DNA from: Methylosinus sp. H3A | GTDB taxonomy: Bacteria > Pseudomonadota > Alphaproteobacteria > Rhizobiales > Beijerinckiaceae | NCBI RefSeq assembly: GCF_015709455.1 | Contig: NZ_JADNQW010000005.1 | Location: forward strand, 3,244,001 to 3,308,000 | DNA length: 64,000 nucleotides | Direction of reading: 5' to 3' | Shown: positions 40,294-48,645 of the stretch, piece by piece | How the letters are laid out: each line of letters starts with the position of its first letter | How positions within the stretch are numbered: the first letter of the stretch is position 1 | The notes under the pieces: model-generated | The model's database searches: none | The model's input: only the letters and a program-made list of their open reading frames with translations | Told to the model about the DNA's origin: nothing | Made by a program: the position numbers and the translations under genes

Positions 40294-41307
40294 TCAGGCG
40301 CCTTCGTTGCGCGCGCCGTCTCTGTGACGAGGCGGCTCGGGCGAGATGGCGACGGCGCCGCCCTCGAAAAGCACAGTAGCGCCACCCAGCGTTGTTTTGA
40401 AGCGTGTTTCTCTCGCGAGCGCATCGGCGAGCCGCTCGCCGGCGCGCTCCAGACGCTCGAGCCTCGGCGCGCCGCCGCCGATGCGGACGATCTCCGCCGC
40501 GAGCAGGCGCAGCAGCATCTCGCGCGGCAGTGTGCGCAGCGCCTCGGCCTCGATGCGGAACCGCCCTTCGCCGCGCTCGGCCGGCAACTCCGACGCGGCG
40601 CGCGCGGCGCTCCAGGCGAGCGCCTCCTCGGCGCGTGCGGCGCGGGCGCGAAGGCGCAGCAGAGCCGCGGCATCGAGACCTTCCGCCGCGAGCGTGACGG
40701 CGAGCCGGCGCAGCCGCACACGGGCATAGGCCGGATTCTCATTGGAGGGATCGCGAAAAAAGGGGTGGTCGGCCTCGGCGCAGAGACGCTCGAGCTCGGC
40801 CTTGCGAAAGCCGAGCAGCGGCCGCAGCAGCGCGAGCCCGTCGATGCGCGACTCCCCGGCCATGGCCGCGAGGCCGGCGATTCCGCTGCCGCGCGTCAGC
40901 CGGAACAGGACCGTCTCAGCCTGATCGTCGGCGTGATGGGCGGTGACGATCCCCGTCGCGCCGATCTCTCGCGCGCGCTCACAGAGCAGACGGTAGCGCG
41001 CCTCCCGCGCCCGCTCCTGAATGCGGGTCGAGGGTTTTTCGCCCTCCCATCGCAGAATATGATGCGCAAATCCCAAGCCGCGCGCCCATTCGCCGACCTG
41101 CGCGGCCTCCTGCGCGGCTTCGGCGCGAAGTCCGTGGTCGACAGTGGCGATTTCGATGCGCTTTTGCGTTCGAAGCGGCCAGCGCGCCGCGAGCAGAGCC
41201 AGAGCAATCGAATCCGGCCCGCCCGAGACGGCGAGCAGCAGCGCGTCATGGGCGGCGAGCGGCGCGAGCGCGCGGTCGGGATCGGGCGGGGGCGGCTCAG
41301 CGGGCAT
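40294..41307 (-). CDS. tilS: tRNA(Ile)-lysidine synthase
   Basis: This enzyme adds lysine to C34 of the CAU-anticodon isoleucine tRNA so it reads AUA. The N-type ATP pyrophosphatase P-loop SGGPDS is at residues 28-33, followed by TVDHGLRAEAAQEAAQV and VTAHHADDQAETVLFRLTRGSG, both family signatures. At 337 residues it has the short alphaproteobacterial form with a reduced C-terminal domain. It stops 253 bases before the ftsH start, with cpoB just upstream. Confidence 0.95.
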   Translation of the reverse strand: MPAEPPPPDPDRALAPLAAHDALLLAVSGGPDSIALALLAARWPLRTQKRIEIATVDHGLRAEAAQEAAQVGEWARGLGFAHHILRWEGEKPSTRIQERAREARYRLLCERAREIGATGIVTAHHADDQAETVLFRLTRGSGIAGLAAMAGESRIDGLALLRPLLGFRKAELERLCAEADHPFFRDPSNENPAYARVRLRRLAVTLAAEGLDAAALLRLRARAARAEEALAWSAARAASELPAERGEGRFRIEAEALRTLPREMLLRLLAAEIVRIGGGAPRLERLERAGERLADALARETRFKTTLGGATVLFEGGAVAISPEPPRHRDGARNEGA

Positions 41308-41316
41308 GAGCCCCCG

Positions 41317-42393
41317 TCAGCATCGGACCTTCTTGCTCTCTTGCTGGGCGATCTCTTTCACCCTGGCCGGCGCGCCCGGATATTTCACGGCGATCTCGCC
41401 GAAGGAGGCGCAGGCCTGCTCATTCGCGCCGATCTCGTGCAGCGACTGGCCGAGCCTCAGCATGGCCTCCGGCCCTTGCGGCGCGCTCGGATGCTTCGCC
41501 GTGATCTCGAGATATTTCTCCGCCGCCTCGCGGTAGCGCTTCCGCAGGAAGAAGCTCTCACCCAGGTTGAAGACGGCCTGCGGCGCGAGCCGGCTCTTCG
41601 GGTTCCGCGTGAGGAAGCCGGCGAAACCTATTTCGGCGGCTTCATATTCGCCTTGACGCAGTTTCGAGACCGCGAGGTCGAATTCGTCCTTCGGCGTCTG
41701 CGGCGCGGTCGCTATGGGCGAGAGCGCGGCCGAGGGGCCGGGCGCGGGCGCGGCTTCGGCCGGCGGCGGCGTTTCGCCGAGGCGCCCATGGGTCAGGTCG
41801 AGCGGGGCGCCGGGCGAGCGCAGATCGGCGGCCGGAGCGCCTGTCGCCGTGCCGACCGGAAGCGGCGCGCTCGGCGGCGTCGCGCCGATGGGGCGCGGCG
41901 CGCCGGGGGCGCTCGGATTGAGATTGGGATCGAAGGCGTCGCCGCGCCGCGGCCCGACCGGGGAAATCGCCACCGGTCCGGGCAGGGGCGGCTCGGGCGT
42001 CGCCGCCGCGCGCGGCGGCTGCGGCGATGCGGCGGAAGGCGGCAGGCCGGCGGCGCTCTCCTGCGAGCGGCGCAGCTGATCCTCGAGGCGCCGCATGCTG
42101 TGCTGCAGCTCCTCGACGAGCCCGTTGAGCGCGCGAATCTGATTCTCGAGTCGGTCGATGCGAACGCTCGCCGCGCTCGCCTCGCGTCCTCCGGCGTCCT
42201 CCTCGGGGTCGCGATGGCCGAAAAGCTGCGTCACATCGAGGCGGCGGCCGATATTCTGGCCGATGTTCCGAATGCCTTGGCCGATCCCGTCGAGGCGCGG
42301 TCCATTGTCGGATTCGGCGGCGAAGGCCGCGCCGGCGGCCATGACGACGCCGAGGACGGCGCCGACGAAAATGGGGCGTGACGAAAGGATCAT
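41317..42393 (-). CDS. cpoB: Tol-Pal system protein YbgF/CpoB
   Basis: This periplasmic protein coordinates peptidoglycan synthesis with outer-membrane constriction together with Tol-Pal. It has 358 residues: a signal peptide ending AGAAFA/AE at about residue 25, a coiled-coil (RIDRLENQIRALNGLVEELQ) for trimerisation at about 78-110, a long Pro/Ala linker at about 115-235, and C-terminal TPR repeats beginning EFDLAVSKLRQGEYEAAEIG. The linker is longer than in E. coli. It sits 9 bases upstream of tilS. Confidence 0.9.
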   Translation of the reverse strand: MILSSRPIFVGAVLGVVMAAGAAFAAESDNGPRLDGIGQGIRNIGQNIGRRLDVTQLFGHRDPEEDAGGREASAASVRIDRLENQIRALNGLVEELQHSMRRLEDQLRRSQESAAGLPPSAASPQPPRAAATPEPPLPGPVAISPVGPRRGDAFDPNLNPSAPGAPRPIGATPPSAPLPVGTATGAPAADLRSPGAPLDLTHGRLGETPPPAEAAPAPGPSAALSPIATAPQTPKDEFDLAVSKLRQGEYEAAEIGFAGFLTRNPKSRLAPQAVFNLGESFFLRKRYREAAEKYLEITAKHPSAPQGPEAMLRLGQSLHEIGANEQACASFGEIAVKYPGAPARVKEIAQQESKKVRC

Positions 42394-42558
42394 GGCGGAA
42401 TCGTTTGCGAGAGCGCTACGGGACGAGGCGTAGCATAAGCCGGCTTTCGGCCAAAATTTGACGAAGCCGCGGCGAATGTCGCTCAGATGTGGCGAAGAGA
42501 CCTTCTCCCGGCTAGTCTTTCGCCGTTGTTCGGCTGGTCTCCTCCATCATTCGCGCTC

Positions 42559-43392
42559 ATGACGAAGCTTCGTTTCGCCGCTGTTTCTTTCGCGCTGCTC
42601 GCAGGCGCCGCTTCCGCGCTTCGGATCGCGACGGCGCAGGAGGCGACGGGCGTCTGCGCGCTCGACGCCGCTGCGCCGATCGAGATCGCAGCCGTCGACG
42701 ACGATCTCGAACTCGCGAGCATGGACGGCCGCCGACTCGCGCTCGCGGGCGTCGAATTCCCTTCCGGCGCGGCGGCGCGCGAGACGGCGCGCCGTTTTCT
42801 CGCCGAGCGTGTGGGCGCGGGTCGGCTCGTCTTTCTCGCTGCGACCTCGACGGCGCCGGATCGCTGGGGAGGCGTTCCCGCGGGCGTCTTCGTGGAAGGC
42901 GAGGGGAACGCGGCGCCGCTCGTCTCTCTCGCGGAGGAGCTCATCGGCGCCGGGCTCGCGCGCTTTCGCCCCGATCCGGCCGCATTCGCCTGCCGCAATG
43001 GGCTGCTCGCGACGGAGGCGCAGGCGCGTCGACGAAAGCTTGGACTTTGGGCGTCGGGCGAGTATCACATCGTCGACGCCGGTCGGCCCGAAACGCTCTC
43101 CGGACAGAAGGGCATGGTTCTGGTGGAGGGCGTCGTCGGCACGATCGGCGAGGCTGGAGGCTCTCTCTATCTGAATTTCGGGCCGCGCCGCGGAGATTTC
43201 GCTGTCGTGATCTGGAAACGCAATCTCGAGACATTCGCGCGGGCCGGAACGTCGCCCAGAATGCTCACGGGGCGGCGAGTGCGCGTGCGAGGATTGATTG
43301 ACACAGCTTTTGGACCGCGCATGGAACTCGTCTCTCCGGCGCAGATCGAGCTCCTCGGCGACGAATTCCTCGACGGCGCCCGCCGGCCGTGA
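42559..43392 (+). CDS. Secreted staphylococcal-nuclease-like protein
   Basis: The 277-residue protein from ATG 42559 starts with a signal peptide, MTKLRFAAVSFALLAGAASA and onward. An earlier ATG at 42487 would make a poor leader. The middle resembles the thermonuclease (SNase) fold: DGRRLALAGVEFP, then VSLAEELIGAGLARFRPDP and ATEAQARRRKLGLWAS. The Arg/Glu/Arg catalytic set of true nucleases is not all evident, so activity is doubtful. The C-terminal third (VVGTIGEAGGSLYLNFGPRR) is an OB-like domain common in such proteins. Its stop overlaps a GTG in a GTGA. Confidence 0.75.
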   Translation: MTKLRFAAVSFALLAGAASALRIATAQEATGVCALDAAAPIEIAAVDDDLELASMDGRRLALAGVEFPSGAAARETARRFLAERVGAGRLVFLAATSTAPDRWGGVPAGVFVEGEGNAAPLVSLAEELIGAGLARFRPDPAAFACRNGLLATEAQARRRKLGLWASGEYHIVDAGRPETLSGQKGMVLVEGVVGTIGEAGGSLYLNFGPRRGDFAVVIWKRNLETFARAGTSPRMLTGRRVRVRGLIDTAFGPRMELVSPAQIELLGDEFLDGARRP

Positions 43393-44872
43393 CGCGCGGC
43401 CGAGCGGCGCGCGTCTGGTCGCGCTCGCGGTGCTCGTCGCTTTCGGTCTTTGCGGCTGCGCCCAGCTCGAGCGCCAGGGCGAGATGCTCAATGGCGGCGC
43501 TGCGCCGCAAGGGCGGCTGCCGCCCGCGGTTCCGCGCACGCTCGGCGGCGAGCAGCCGTCCACCGCCGAGCACAAGGAGCTCGCCGCGCAATTCGGCGGC
43601 GAATATCGTTTTCCCTCGGCGGAGCGCTACATCGACGATATTCTCGTCAAGCTCGCGCAGGCGAGCGACACGCCGGGGCAGGCCGCCTATAAGGTGACGA
43701 TCCTCAACACGCCGGTCGTCAACGCCTTCGCTCTGCCGAACGGCAATCTCTATGTCACGCGCGGCCTTCTCGCGCTCGCCGGCGACGCCTCGGAGGCGGC
43801 CGCGGTGATGGCGCATGAGATCGCCCATGTGAGCGCGCGCCACAGCGCTTTGCGCGCCGAGCGCGAGCGTGAGGCGGAGGTCATCAGCCAGGCCGCAGCC
43901 GTCATTCAGAGCAAGCAGAAGGGCGACGACGTGCGCGCTTCGCAGCGCCTCTCCTTCGCCGGCTTCTCGCGCCTTCAGGAGCTGGAGGCGGACGCCATCG
44001 GCGTGCGCGTGGTGGCGCGCGCGGGCTATGATCCGTACGGAGCGTCGCGCTTCCTCGCGGCGCTCGGCAAGTCGGCCGAGCTGCGCGCCGTTCTCTATGG
44101 CAAGAAGAAAACGCCCGACCTCGACATATTGGCGACGCATCCTTCGACGCCCGATCGCATCGCCAAGGCCGTGTCGGCGGCGCGGCAGATCAGCGCGCCG
44201 GGCGCCGGGGCGCGTGATCGCGAGGGCTATCTCGCCGCGATCAACGGCCTCGCTTATGGCGACGATCCCAATGACGGTTTCGTGCGCGGCCGCAAATTCG
44301 CGCATCCGCGGCTGCGCTTCGCCTTCGTCGCGCCGGAGGGTTTCCTGCTCGAGAATTCGAGCGAGGCCGTCTTCGGCGTGAAGGAAGGCGACGACGAAGC
44401 GCTGCGGCTCGACCGCGTGCGCGCGCCGGTCGGCAAGACGCTCGAAGCCTATGTCGAGTCGGGCTGGGTCGACGGCTTGCTGCGCTCCTCGATGAAGCGC
44501 ATCGACGTGAATGGATTGCCGGCCGTCGTCGCCAGCGCGCGTGCCGGCGAATGGAATTTCAAGCTCGCGGTCATACAGATCGACGACGAGCTCTATCGTC
44601 TCATTTTCGCCGTGCGCGCGCTCGACGACGCGGCCGAGCGACGCTTTGCCGCCTCCGTCGCGACATTCCGCCGCTCGAGCTGGGAAGAGTCGATCGACGT
44701 GCGTCCGCTTCACCTCTTCATCGTGAGCGCGGGCGCGGACGATACTGCGGAATCGATGGCGCAGCGCATGGTCGTCCCCAATCGTCCGCTCGAATATTTT
44801 CAATTGCTGAACGGCCTCGAGCATGGAGGCCGTCTCACGCCGGGCGAGAGATACAAGCTCGTCGTCGAGTGA
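43298..44872 (+). CDS. M48-family metalloprotease lipoprotein, start uncertain
   Basis: This is a zinc peptidase with VMAHEIAHVSARHS (HExxH, near residue 175 of the open frame) and the downstream ligand glutamate in RLQELEADAIG, as in LoiP/BepA-like M48 proteins that act in outer-membrane quality control. A lipoprotein signal, ARLVALAVLVAFGLCGCAQ, is in frame, but no good start precedes it: the frame opens only with a TTG at 43298 inside the preceding gene, while the natural coupled start (GTG 43389, reading MTRGRAAR) is one frame off. After the protease there is a domain with FVAPEGFLLENSSEAVFG and a C-terminal LysM-like piece ending GGRLTPGERYKLVVE. Confidence 0.85.
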   Translation: MTQLLDRAWNSSLRRRSSSSATNSSTAPAGRDARPSGARLVALAVLVAFGLCGCAQLERQGEMLNGGAAPQGRLPPAVPRTLGGEQPSTAEHKELAAQFGGEYRFPSAERYIDDILVKLAQASDTPGQAAYKVTILNTPVVNAFALPNGNLYVTRGLLALAGDASEAAAVMAHEIAHVSARHSALRAEREREAEVISQAAAVIQSKQKGDDVRASQRLSFAGFSRLQELEADAIGVRVVARAGYDPYGASRFLAALGKSAELRAVLYGKKKTPDLDILATHPSTPDRIAKAVSAARQISAPGAGARDREGYLAAINGLAYGDDPNDGFVRGRKFAHPRLRFAFVAPEGFLLENSSEAVFGVKEGDDEALRLDRVRAPVGKTLEAYVESGWVDGLLRSSMKRIDVNGLPAVVASARAGEWNFKLAVIQIDDELYRLIFAVRALDDAAERRFAASVATFRRSSWEESIDVRPLHLFIVSAGADDTAESMAQRMVVPNRPLEYFQLLNGLEHGGRLTPGERYKLVVE

Positions 44873-44889
44873 GAAACGCTCGCGGCGAT

Positions 44890-44914
44890 GGAACTGTCGC
44901 GCTCCGAGAATGTT
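44890..44914 (+). promoter_or_regulatory. Candidate EcfG-type (general stress) promoter of rpoH2
   Basis: GGAAC at 44890-44894 is followed by N18 and TT, or N16 and TGTT. The EcfG/RpoE2 consensus of alphaproteobacteria is GGAAC-N16 to 19-(CG)TT. It lies 157 bases before the sigma-factor start. In Sinorhizobium meliloti rpoH2 is known to be an RpoE2 target, which makes the site plausible. Confidence 0.55.
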
Positions 44915-45070
44915 GTAAGCCTTAGAATTCCCGGGGGGGCGGACAGACAGGCGTCGGTTACGCCGAAGCCGGGGATTCTCGTCAATCGAGGCATCGTCGC
45001 AGCGCTTTTCGTCGATCGATCCTTTTCGATCGAAGCCTTTCGCGCGCGACAGCCACCCCGGAGAGCGAGA

Positions 45071-45937
45071 ATGGCTTATCTGCCCGGAGTCGGACGCGAA
45101 CTCGTGAAAGCGGCGATGGATGCGCCCTTTCTCGAACGCGAAGAAGAAAAACGTCTTGCGATCGCTTGGAAGGACAATAAGGACACAGACGCTCTCGACA
45201 AGCTCGCCTCCGCTCATATGCGGCTGGTGATCGCGCTCGCGGTGCGCTTTCGCCATTACGGTCTCCCGGTGGCCGATCTGGTGCAAGAGGGGCATGTCGG
45301 GCTGCTGGAGGCGGCGGCGCGCTTCGCGCCGGAGCGCGACGTGCGCTTCTCGACTTACGCGACATGGTGGATACGCGCTTCGATCCAGGATTACGTCCTG
45401 CGCAATTGGTCGATCGTGCGCGGCGGCACCAGTTCGTCTCAAAAAGCTCTTTTCTTCAATTTGCGTCGGCTTCGCGCCAAGCTCGCGCATGCGCCGCAGT
45501 CGGAGTCGGGCGACGCCTTCCAGGCGATCGCCGGCGCCATCGGCGTCTCGCGCGCCGATGTCGAGCTGATGAACTCGCGTCTCGCCGGCTCCGACGTCTC
45601 GCTCAATAGCCAATTGGTCGAGGATGATTCCTCGACCTCCGCCGAGCGCATGGATTTCCTCGTCGACGATCGGCCATTGCCCGACGAGATCGTCGAGGAC
45701 CGCGTCGATTCCGGACGTCGCACGCGCTGGCTCGCCGATGCGCTGAAGCTTTTGTCGGAGCGCGAGCTGCGCATCGTGCAGGAGCGGCGTCTCAGCGAAA
45801 GTCTCGTGACGCTCGAATCGCTCGGCGATCGTCTCGGCATTTCGAAAGAGCGCGTGCGACAGATCGAAAATCGCGCGCTGTGCAAGCTGCGCAAGGCGCT
45901 GACCAAAGCGCAGGAGACGCCGAGTCTCGCCGAGTGA
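45071..45937 (+). CDS. rpoH: RNA polymerase sigma-32 factor, RpoH2-like
   Basis: This is a group 3 heat-shock sigma factor of 288 residues from ATG 45071 (MAYLPGVGRELVKAAMDAPF). Region 2 contains DKLASAHMRLVIALAVRFRH, YGLPVADLVQEGHVGLLEAA and RFSTYATWWIRASIQDYVLR; the RpoH box QKALFFNLRRLRAKL follows, and region 4.2 is LGDRLGISKERVRQIENRAL. The longer frame from 44888 includes a non-conserved leader. The RpoH2 assignment is by overall resemblance. An intrinsic terminator follows. Confidence 0.93.
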   Translation: MAYLPGVGRELVKAAMDAPFLEREEEKRLAIAWKDNKDTDALDKLASAHMRLVIALAVRFRHYGLPVADLVQEGHVGLLEAAARFAPERDVRFSTYATWWIRASIQDYVLRNWSIVRGGTSSSQKALFFNLRRLRAKLAHAPQSESGDAFQAIAGAIGVSRADVELMNSRLAGSDVSLNSQLVEDDSSTSAERMDFLVDDRPLPDEIVEDRVDSGRRTRWLADALKLLSERELRIVQERRLSESLVTLESLGDRLGISKERVRQIENRALCKLRKALTKAQETPSLAE

Positions 45938-46003
45938 GCGGGACATGAGCGAGCCTTCGGGCTCGCCATGGAGACTGATGCGGGAGACCGATGCGATAGA
46001 AAT

Positions 46004-46036
46004 AAAAAACGCGGCCCCGTCGGGACCGCGTTTTTT
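46004..46036. terminator. Bidirectional intrinsic terminator between rpoH2 and carD
   Basis: AAAAAACGCGGCCCCG followed by TCGGGACCGCGTTTTTT forms a stem with A-run and T-run on either side, so it can stop both the plus-strand rpoH2 and the minus-strand carD, whose stops lie 66 and 33 bases away. Confidence 0.9.
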
Positions 46037-46069
46037 CTTGGTAAGCGCTTTTCTTCGGTAACCGTTCGA

Positions 46070-47791
46070 TCAGGCGGCGCGTTCTTCGACGTCGTCCTCT
46101 TCGCCTTCCTCGCTTGCATCCTCGCCGGCGTCCGTATCGGAGTCGCCTTTGGGACCACGGCGCGGACCTTTCTGCAGGAAGGACTCGATCAGCTTGAGCG
46201 ATTCCGAATCGAGGAGCTTGCGCACCGCGGCGACCTCGCGCGCCATTCGATCGAGCGCCGCCTCATAGAGCTGGCGCTCCGAATAGGACTGCTCCGGCTG
46301 CGTGTCGGATCGATAGAGATCGCGCACGACCTCGGCGATGGTGACGAGATCGCCCGAATTGATCTTGGCCTCATATTCCTGCGCCCGCCGCGACCACATG
46401 GTGCGCTTGACGCGCGCGCGGCCTGTCAGCGTGGAGAGCGCCTTGTCGACGACCTCGGTCTCGGCGAGCTTGCGCATGCCGACGGTGGCGACCTTGCTGG
46501 TCGGCACCTTCAGCGTCATCTTGTCCTTGATGAAGCTGACGACGAACAGCTCCAGGCTGAAGCCGGCCACTTCCTGCGTCTCGATCGCGATGATCTGTCC
46601 GACGCCATGCGCCGGATAGACGACGAATTCGTTGGTCTTGAACCCGAGCTTCTGCGCCGATGTCTTCGCCTTTACGGCGGCGGGGATCGGCTGCTTGATG
46701 GGGGCCGCGGCCGCGGTGCGCGCGGCGACGATGGCCTTGGGCGAAAGGGCCGAGCTCGCCGCAGCGCTCACGGGAGCAGCGGGGGCGGGGGCTCTGGGCG
46801 CCGGCGAAGATTTGGCGTTGATCGCCTTTCCTTGTGTCTGTTTTGGCACTGGAATGGTTTCGCTCGAAGCTGGAGGTGAAACGGACGCCGTCGCGTTCGG
46901 CTCGCTCGCGCCCGTCGGGGCGACGCTCGGAGCCGAGGTGACGTCGGAGTGCTCGATATCGGTATTGGTCGCGCTCTGGCGCAAGGGCGTGGTGATTCTC
47001 GTATCTCCGGTTACGCCGGCCGCAACGGCGGTTGAAGTCTCATGTGAAAGCTGATGCGAGCTCTCCGGGCGGGTGGCCTCGACCCGCGCCGTTTCGACGG
47101 CGCTCGTCGGCTCGGAGGTCTTTTCAGAGCCGTTCGCGACCGGCTCGATCGCGGTCTCGACGCGGCGCTCGGTCGCGCTGCGCTTGGCGTCGCTGGTGTG
47201 CGCGGCGCTGGCGCGGGCCCTGGCCGGCGTCTTGCCCGCAGTCGTCTTGCCGTTCGCAGCCGGCTTGGCGGTGGCGGCTTTCGCCGCGACGGTCTTGGCG
47301 GCCGAAGACTTTGCGGCAACCGCAGACTTGGCGACCGCAGACTCGGCAACTGTAGACTTCGCGGTCTTGGCGTCGGTCGCGCCGCTTCGCGCCGCAGCGG
47401 ATTTCGATGCGCCCGAACGGGCTGCGCTGGCCTTGGCCGCCGTCTTGGCGGCGGCGCGCGTCCGCGCTGCTGCCGTCTTCGTCTTCGTCTCCGCCTTGCT
47501 TCCAGTCGTTCTGGAGGCGCTCGTCTTGGAAAGGCTCGTCTTGGAGACGCTCGCCCTGGCGGCCGACTTCCCGGCGGCGGCGGCGCGCGCTTTTCCCGAT
47601 TTCGCGGCCTTGGTCGTCGCGGCGGAGGCCTTGGAGGCCGCCTTACCGGCGGCGTTCGCGCTCGCGGTCTTCCTTGTCCGCGCCTCGGCGGAAGCGCCGG
47701 TCGCGCGCGTCGTCTTGCCCTCCACGCCGCGTCGCGCTCCGGCGACGGACGCCTTGCGGTTCTTTGCGGTCTTCTTGCTGGACGAGGGCAT
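46070..47791 (-). CDS. carD: CarD-family regulator with long histone-like N-terminal extension
   Basis: CarD/CdnL binds the RNA polymerase beta subunit and stabilises open promoter complexes. The CarD part starts near residue 381 (KLGFKTNEFVVYPAHGVGQI), with the RNA-polymerase-binding Tudor-like fold, then MWSRRAQEYEAKINSGDLVT and the DNA-binding helical domain, ending in an acidic tail. Before it come about 380 residues of low complexity: residues 1-210 are rich in Lys, Ala, Ser and Thr, like histone H1 or HMGA tails, and 210-375 are Pro/Thr/Ser/Glu-rich. Usual CarD proteins are 160-250 residues. AAAGGAG lies 9 bases before ATG 47791. Confidence 0.9.
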   Translation of the reverse strand: MPSSSKKTAKNRKASVAGARRGVEGKTTRATGASAEARTRKTASANAAGKAASKASAATTKAAKSGKARAAAAGKSAARASVSKTSLSKTSASRTTGSKAETKTKTAAARTRAAAKTAAKASAARSGASKSAAARSGATDAKTAKSTVAESAVAKSAVAAKSSAAKTVAAKAATAKPAANGKTTAGKTPARARASAAHTSDAKRSATERRVETAIEPVANGSEKTSEPTSAVETARVEATRPESSHQLSHETSTAVAAGVTGDTRITTPLRQSATNTDIEHSDVTSAPSVAPTGASEPNATASVSPPASSETIPVPKQTQGKAINAKSSPAPRAPAPAAPVSAAASSALSPKAIVAARTAAAAPIKQPIPAAVKAKTSAQKLGFKTNEFVVYPAHGVGQIIAIETQEVAGFSLELFVVSFIKDKMTLKVPTSKVATVGMRKLAETEVVDKALSTLTGRARVKRTMWSRRAQEYEAKINSGDLVTIAEVVRDLYRSDTQPEQSYSERQLYEAALDRMAREVAAVRKLLDSESLKLIESFLQKGPRRGPKGDSDTDAGEDASEEGEEDDVEERAA

Positions 47792-48193
47792 ACGCGGATA
47801 CTCCTTTTATTGCCCCGCTGTGGAGACGGGACGGGAAGCCTCGTGACCGAATGGGCTCGTCGCGCCCCGGCCAGGATAGCGCCAATGACCGCGCATAGTT
47901 TGGCTGGCGAAACTCCGACGCTTCACAATATAGAGCCGACGCTAGCGGACGATCAGCCGCCATCTTCGCCTATTCTCGACGTCGGCGGCTGGGCCGCTAT
48001 CTCCTGTCTGGAAATCGCGACGCTTGCGCCCCTCGCGCCCGAAAGCTAATTCTTAATGTTCCGTATATCATGTGGTACGGGAAAAATCAAAGGAAAGGCG
48101 CCGGCGCCTTTCCGCATGGTTACGAGCGGCCGCGTAACAGCCTTTGAATCTATTAACGATTTCCGTGGCGCGGCCGTTGTGGACGGCGAGGCG
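47792..48193. other. Intergenic region between carD and fdxA
   Basis: About 400 bases without a gene. It holds the carD leader on the right side of that gene and the fdxA terminator at 48080-48113. The remaining sequence shows no long open frame with coding character and no RNA gene I recognise. Confidence 0.6.
48080..48113 (-). terminator. Intrinsic terminator of fdxA
   Basis: The perfect palindrome GGAAAGGCG-CCGG-CGCCTTTCC (48092-48113) is followed on the minus strand by TTTGATTTTT. It lies about 80 bases after the fdxA stop. Confidence 0.8.
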
Positions 48194-48532
48194 TCAGTCG
48201 CCCTGTCCCGGCTCGGCCGAGAAATGCGCCTCGAGCTTGCCGGGCTTGCCGTCCCATTCCTTGGCGTCGGCGGGCGGATCCCGCTTGATCGTGACATTGG
48301 GCCAAGTCTGTGCGTATTCGGCGTTCAGCGCCATCCACTTCTCGAGGTCCGGCTCGGTGTCGGGCTTGATCGCCTCGGCCGGACATTCCGGCTCGCATAC
48401 GCCGCAATCTATGCATTCGTCCGGATGGATCACCAGCATATTTGCGCCCTCGTAGAAGCAATCCACGGGACAGACTTCGACGCAATCCATATATTTGCAC
48501 TTGATACAGTTTTCCGTGACGACGTAAGGCAT
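48194..48532 (-). CDS. fdxA: Seven-iron ferredoxin FdxA
   Basis: This small electron carrier has 112 residues from ATG 48532 ([20 protein letters not shown]). The cysteines of [18 protein letters not shown] and [13 protein letters not shown] bind a 3Fe-4S and a 4Fe-4S cluster, the pattern of Azotobacter-type FdI. The C-terminal tail of about 50 residues is the usual FdxA extension. It is encoded on the same strand as carD and upstream of it, a common alphaproteobacterial pairing. Confidence 0.95.
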   Translation of the reverse strand: MPYVVTENCIKCKYMDCVEVCPVDCFYEGANMLVIHPDECIDCGVCEPECPAEAIKPDTEPDLEKWMALNAEYAQTWPNVTIKRDPPADAKEWDGKPGKLEAHFSAEPGQGD

Positions 48533-48645
48533 GGGGCGTCCTCGATCCGCGGGCTTGCTAGCGTTTTTGATACTCGGGTGCAAGCGGCCTCCCGGCCCGC
48601 GCGGCGCGCATGATATCCTGCGAGGCGTTGGAAGGGAATCAGTCT

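Noticed and set aside
43298..43392. Genuine long overlap of the nuclease-like gene and the M48 gene with TTG start
   Set aside because: The leader MTQLLDRAWNSS... is the shifted C-terminus of the previous gene and makes a poor lipoprotein N-region; a one-base deletion near the coupled GTG explains the data better.
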